Origin: Prunus persica
Taxonomy: Eukaryota > Streptophyta > Magnoliopsida > Rosales > Rosaceae
Length of the DNA: 64,000 nt
Reading direction: 5' to 3'
Assembly (NCBI RefSeq): GCF_000346465.2
Contig: NC_034010.1
Location: forward strand, 9,044,520 to 9,108,519
Below the pieces are notes generated by a model that saw nothing but the letters and a program-made list of their open reading frames with translations, was not told the DNA's origin and searched no databases. Position 1 is the stretch's first letter; each line of letters starts with the position of its first letter. Both the position numbers and the translations under genes were made by a program. Below are positions 58,723 to 64,000 of this stretch, piece by piece.

Positions 58723-59889
58723 ATGAAGTAGAAATCCAACTGAAGTGAAACATATTCATATTCTTGACTATTTTGTGAAGTAACGAAGTTAGGAATATAA
58801 CAGTATTTTGAAGTGCTGGACCTTATGAATTTAAAGTACTGAACCTTTCAATTGTTGCACTTTTGAATGTTAAAGTATTTTGAATTGCCGCGTGTTTTGA
58901 ATATGACACCACTTGTTAACATTCTGAAGTTTTTTAGTTGCTGGAACATTTATTATGTAATAGCATTTTGAAGTTGTTTTGGAATTGAATGGGAGCAGCA
59001 GATTCATTGTTAGTAGTATATAGCATTCTGTTATATCAAATGAGTAAGCAGGAAATTTATTGTAGCATGAAATTGTCAAGTTTTGCTGTTGAAACAAATG
59101 TCAATTGAATAAGGCAATTTGAATCAAAACAAAGTTTCCATTCCACATTTGCTTGTCAATTTCAAAACCAAAAAAACTACAACATTCAGAATACATAGCA
59201 AATGGGAATGGTGCCAACGTTCAATTTTTTACCAACTTCATAACCACAATCATGATCAACTTTTTGGGAATTTACAGTATAGTCTTGCAACTTTTTGGGT
59301 TTCTGCAATTCATCTTACAAGCAGCCATTAATGCCTTCACCTCCTCTCACGGCTTCATTCTCTCTACTTGCTTGATTGAATCTAATTTGTTCATCATCCC
59401 AAATAAATCCATTACAATAAAGTGTTCCCTGCATAGCACAATTCCAAAATTAATAACACAAAAGCCAGATTCACCATTTATACCCAAAATTGACAAAAAT
59501 AAATTTGCACATTACATAAGATCTAGTGCATTTCCAGAAACGTCTCCCACGAGTCCTATCTGTCTTGGAGATTCCCAATCTCATTTCGCCATTACAGAAT
59601 TGACACCTTGGAGCTTGGCCAGAGTTCGACATCTCCTAAACTTCCCCCAAAATCGCCTAATTCAAATGGGTAAGGCTGAGCCAATGTTTTGGGTTTATAG
59701 CATGGCTCGATATGATCGTAATGCCCTAACAGAACTAAAAGGAATCTGACGGAAATTGAGAAGTGTCCTCGAATTACTTGGAATCTTAAACTACAATGGC
59801 AAAAGTGACGAAATTGAAACCAAAGGGACCTTAATGGTAAAAGTTGAAAACCATAGGGACTATAAGTGTCGTTTTGCCTTATTTGCCAT

Positions 59890-60245
59890 ACAGCAACAAA
59901 CTGTGCCCTAGTGCAACACTTCATCAAAACCCGTAAAATGAACGAATGAGTTTACTATCGGGCCATATCTTAAATTAATTACAAACTTTAAGATAGCATT
60001 GTAACATTTTATATATTAGGGTGTATTATGAAAATTGGTGCATACTTCAGGATGCAAAATGTAATTAACACTTGTTGAAGATTATTTTATCGTTTTCAAG
60101 GTCTACTATCATCGGCCACATGACATGAGTCTTTTTAACTATTTTGAAATTTATATAAGGAAAGGAAAAAAAAATACAAAATGTTATCCTATATTTCGTC
60201 TTAGTTTTTTTTTTTCAACTTAAAAAGATAATTAAGTAGCCAATT
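59890..60245 (+). repeat. Direct repeat, right copy, flanking the Mutator-like element
   Basis: Partner of 51590-51944, about 90% identical by eye. It lies just outside the right inverted repeat. Confidence 0.88.
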
Positions 60246-60636
60246 AAATTTTTTTTTTCGTGGTGGAGGAGATTTTCGAACACAGAACTATATGTACAGG
60301 GGTAAATGCTCTTAATCACTTCAGCTGTAAGCTCATCGCGACAAGATGATATTCTAGACTGTGTATACGGAAGGGGACTGAACTCAAGTGCAAGGCTCAA
60401 TTAACTTTTTCCTTTCATTACAATACACCTTAAATGTAAAGGGTAGCTGAGGGAGGAAAAGAATGAAGTGTCCTCGACCTTTAACTGAGCCTTTAAGCTC
60501 AATTGAAGTAATTCTTACACATTAGTAATTGCCAAATACTGCAGACAATCTATATTTGCATAAAAATATGAGATGTAAGTGTAAATATGAAACAACTTAG
60601 ATACAAGTTACAACATATATGAACACCTCTAATAAC
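60246..60636. other. Intergenic, no gene seen
   Basis: AT-rich sequence between the repeat and the copia LTR; no supported feature. Confidence 0.5.
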
Positions 60637-60869
60637 TGTTGATGTGAGTTAACCTACTAAATCAAGGAGATTTATTTCTTAGGTTAATTAGGTGATTTAC
60701 TGCCTTGTTTCATATAGTTGACACATCCTTATATAATTAGGAGATATTCTCCTAATTAATTATTGGATCTATTTCCTTGTAAAACACTCTTGTAAACTCC
60801 TATATATACCTCATTATGGAGAAGAATACAATTAACCTAAATTATTCAAACCTTATTCATATTTTAGCA
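60637..60869 (+). repeat. 5' LTR of Ty1-copia element, 233 bp
   Basis: Begins TGTTGATGTGAG and ends ATATTTTAGCA, directly followed by TGGTATCAAAGCGG, a tRNA-Met primer-binding site with one change. TATATATACC lies at about 60800. The partner LTR is beyond the window. Confidence 0.85.
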
Positions 60870-63800
60870 TGGTATCAAAGCGGCCGATCATAGGTCGTCT
60901 CTAAGCTCTCAAATAATATCCTCAAATTCAAACCCAAACCCTAAATCAAATTCCTTCCCTCAAATCCTCTTATCAAACTCCTTAAACACATACCCCTTAA
61001 ATCAAATTCCTAAATCAAATTCCTCAAATTAAAATTCCTCAAATTCAATTCCTCAACTTCTCAGATTAACTCCTTAATCACAAACGTACACTCATATCAA
61101 ATCTTCCTTCCGATGCGATGTCAGTCCCACCTACGATTCTCTCCTTCCTTGCAAACTCACAGAAGTATACGGTCAATTCTACTGAACAGGCTACACGGGC
61201 TCGTGCTTCTATAGCCACCACCAAAGGTTCTGCTTTCCATACGTCATCTCCAAAGCAAACATGGATTGTTGACTAAAGTGCTACGAATCACTTGACATTT
61301 GATCACGGCCAACTTATTACTCACAAACCATCCACGCAGTCGGTGGTGTCTACTGCTAATGGTACCTCTACCATGTGGTTAGGGAGGGCTCTCTATCTCT
61401 CTCTAACTTCATCAATCTTGATTCTGTATTGGTTGTTCCATCCTTGGATCACAACTTGTTGTTTGTTGCATAACTTACTACTACTTTGGGGCGTACTGTA
61501 ACATTTTGGTAGAATTATTGTGTTTTTCAGGGCAAAGACGATTTGTTGTGGTACTAGGTAGGTCAAACTCTACTACTTGGACTAGGCACCGGATAGTGAG
61601 ACCGAGGTTGGTCAAGCTTTTACAACAAGTGGAGCTAGTTCTGAGAGGTAGAGAGACAAAGTTTGGTTATGGCATAAACGTCTTGGGCATGCCTCATTCG
61701 GTTATTTGAAGAAGTTGTTTCCATCATTATTTTTCAGTTTTGATGTTTTCCAGCTTCCCGTGTGATATGTGTGACTTGGTTAAGAGCCATCGTGTTCTGT
61801 TCCTATTAAGTACAAATAAAAGTTTGGTTCCCTTCTCCCTTATTCATTCTGATGTTTAAGGGCATGCTCAAATCCTTACTTCGGCTGAACTCGATGGTTT
61901 GTCACTTTCATTGATGACTGCACCCGAATGAACTGAGTTTCCTTTCTCAAAACGAAAGGGGAAGTCAGTTTAACATTTCAACAGTTCCATAAAATGGTGG
62001 TGACTTAGTTTCATGCCCAACAATGGTGGAGAATTTCTTAATCATGATCTTAATAAATTCTTACAAGATCATGGCATCACACATCAACCCTCGTGTCCAT
62101 ATACTCCACAACAAAATAGGGTAGAAAGAATCGACATTTATTGAAAGTTGTTTGTGCCTCTCTATTTGGTGTCAACATGCCTCGATCTTTTTAGGGTGAG
62201 GCCGTACTCTATGCAGCTTACCTTATCAATAGGATTCCCTCAAGTATCTTGAATTTCCAAACTCTTCTTCAAACACTTCACCACTATCTCCATATACCTC
62301 TTACCCCAAACCTTGAACCACATATTTTCGGCTGTGTTGTATTCGTACACTTACATGATCACCAACAGAACAAATTGGATCATCGTGCAAAAAAGTGTGT
62401 TTTCATTGGCTATGCCCCTCATTTGAAAGGCTACCGAAGTTATCACCCTCCAAGTTAGAAGGTATATAACTCCATGGATGTAGTGTTCTAGGAACACACG
62501 ACATATACTTTTCAGAAGCACAAGAGGAGAATTTCTGGATTTTTACACATTGGACGCGTCTCAGAGTCTAAGCGATTGGTCGCTTCTCTCACAGGACCGG
62601 TCGCCTTCCTTTTTTTGTACACATGATGAGAATTTGCCTCAAAATGAATGGTCGCCCTCCTACGAGACCGGTCACCCTCACTTGGATTTGCATATCCTAA
62701 TCTTCTGCTTCAAAATGATCGGTCACTAGTGCCAAACGATTGGTAGCCTCCACGCTGCCAAAATCAACAGGAGGAAGTTAACATGTTTTATGAGATTTTG
62801 CATGCTCCTGACCCATCTTTAGCTATAGTACCACACCAATCGCCTGCTGAGGATATCATTCAAGTATCATCTCTCCTTGAAACTGATAACATTAATGAAA
62901 TATATCATGATGATTTAATTTCAGAAAGCATAAAGGATACAAATACCCCTATATACCAACTTCTAGAAAGGAAGAATTGTAGTAAACCTCGAGTACAGTA
63001 CGAAGCAGATCTTAAAACCAAAGGAAAACACCTCATCAGTAATTATATATCTATAAGCATATTATCATAGTCACATGTACACTTTGTGAAGCAGTTGACC
63101 GATATATCTGTCCCATATAGTGTGAATGAAGCAATAGAAGATTCAAAATGGAAAAAAGCCATGAATGAAGAAATGCGAACTCTCTAGAAGAATGCCACAT
63201 AGGAGCTCATGCCTTTACCTCATGGAAAGAAGATGATGGGATGTAGGTAGATCTATACTATGAAACTCAAAACAGATAGATCCATTGAAAGATATAAAGC
63301 TAGATTGGTGGCGAAGGGGTATACACAGAAATATATAGGGTGGACTACCAGGTGACCTTTGCCCTAGTAACCAAGATCAACATTATCAGAGTCCTACTAT
63401 CTCTAGCAACAAATCTAGATTGGCCATTACATCAGTTCGATGTTAAAAATTCATTCTTACATGGATACTTGGAAGAAGAGGTATACATGATTTTACTACC
63501 GGGATATAATTTAGCTCATGACAAGAAGAATCAAGTTTGCAAGCTCAGAAAGTCATAATATGGATTAAAACAATTTCCTAGGGCATGGTTTGGAAGATTT
63601 ACTAAGTCCATGAAGAATTTTGGATACACTCAAAGTAATTCAGACCACACCCTGTTCTTGAAGCGTGATGGAGGAAAAATCACTGCATTAATTATTTATG
63701 TGGATGACATGGTCGTAATTGGGAACGACGCATGAGAGCAACAGAAGCTACAAAAGTATTTGTCTCAGAAATTTGAGATGAAGGATTTAGGTGCTCTGAA

Positions 63801-64000
63801 ATACTTCCCCAGAATTGAAGTACCAATGTCAAAAATTGATATTTTCTGTCTCAAAAGAAGTATGCGATGGATCTACTCACTAAAACAGGAATGTTAGGAT
63901 GTAAGCCTGCTGGCACACCCATTGAGATGAATCACAAGTTATGTGAAGACATATACCGTTTGCCAACCATTAACGAACAATACAAGCGTCTTGTTAGAAG
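60870..64000 (+). mobile_element. Ty1-copia internal region, decayed, cut by window edge
   Basis: Internal region in the order protease, GAG-pre-integrase, integrase, reverse transcriptase, as in Ty1-copia. Only about 390 bp separate the primer site from the protease, so gag has been mostly deleted. The region runs off the window in the reverse transcriptase/RNase H part. Confidence 0.85.
61258..64000 (+). pseudogene. Ty1-copia pol, multiple stops and frameshifts
   Basis: Recognisable pieces in changing frames: protease WIVD*SATNHLTFDHGQL (the family has DSGA); integrase zinc-finger region LGHASFGYLKKLFP...CDMC; PYTPQQNRVERI; VFIGYAPHLKGYRSYHP; the RT entry KKAMNEEMRTL and RYKARLVAKGYTQ; NLDWPLHQFDVKNSFLHGYL; and catalytic YVDD at 63697-63708. 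Stops occur in nearly every block (for example 61276, 63187 and 63735). Between integrase and RT (62560-62760) is an unusual GGTCGCC/ACCGGTCGCC-rich stretch. Confidence 0.85.

Larger units (their letters stand above)
51945..59880. mobile_element. Mutator-like element remnant with nested insertions, about 7.9 kb
   Basis: The two ends are inverted repeats of at least 150 bp: left TAGTCCTTGTGGTTTCCAAC with GGACACTTCTCAATTTCCGT, right end reverse-complemented TAGTCCCTATGGTTTTCAAC with the same second block. A MuDR-type CCHC knuckle is found near the right end. The interior has been filled by a hAT-type element (53274-54190) and a solo LTR (54503-57249). A clean 9-bp duplication was not resolved. 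Confidence 0.75.

Overview
This is nuclear DNA of a flowering plant, most likely a eudicot. The evidence is an intron-split chloroplast ribosomal protein gene, a P-type pentatricopeptide repeat (PPR) gene, long-LTR Tekay/Del-type Ty3 elements, plant DNA transposons and an endogenous caulimovirid. A woody rosid such as a Rosaceae member would fit the repeat mix, but that is an impression, not a proof. Apparently functional host genes are few: PSRP5 (minus strand, about 8.8-10.0 kb) and an At2g17525-like PPR gene (plus strand, about 36.0-37.9 kb). A SKP1-like pseudogene (6.0-6.4 kb) and one exon-sized fragment of an MnmG/GidA gene (34.7 kb) are host-gene relics.

Layout. 1-4.35 kb: 5' LTR and gag of a Tekay-type element on the minus strand, cut by the window edge. 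4.7-5.6 kb: a terminal-inverted-repeat element. 6-12 kb: SKP1 relic, PSRP5 and repeats. 12.3-17.8 kb: an old solo LTR whose edge is tandemly duplicated and which contains a second, nested solo LTR carrying four 95-bp repeats. 19.0-21.36 kb: decayed PIF/Harbinger element with TTA target duplication. 21.4-22.45 kb: non-autonomous Mutator-like element with 9-bp target duplication. 22.54-32.55 kb: complete Tekay-type retrotransposon with one unbroken 1,583-residue polyprotein and perfect CCCCA target duplication. 32.6-38.9 kb: PPR gene, its duplicated 5' region and its 3' flank. 39.0-40.5 kb: four MITEs, each embedded in (TA)n. 40.5-51.5 kb: endogenous caulimovirid sequence, also bordered by (TA)n. 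51.9-59.9 kb: remains of a Mutator-like element with a nested hAT element and a nested solo LTR. 60.6-64.0 kb: decayed Ty1-copia element running off the window.

The most notable structure is the caulimovirid locus. A plus-strand viral fragment (movement protein to coat protein) is interrupted by an inverted, terminally redundant full-length copy. Two tRNA-Met primer-binding sites in that copy give a genome unit of about 7.70 kb. The two copies can be compared base by base inside the window, and every comparable nonsense codon contains a C-to-T or G-to-A change. Downstream of the polyprotein lies a second ORF of about 423 codons that I cannot assign, with an ATGA stop/start overlap.

The host genes do not form a pathway. 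I see no operon-like or defence-like cluster and no clearly new biological system. The interest lies in nested insertions, microsatellite targeting and the structure of the viral fossil.
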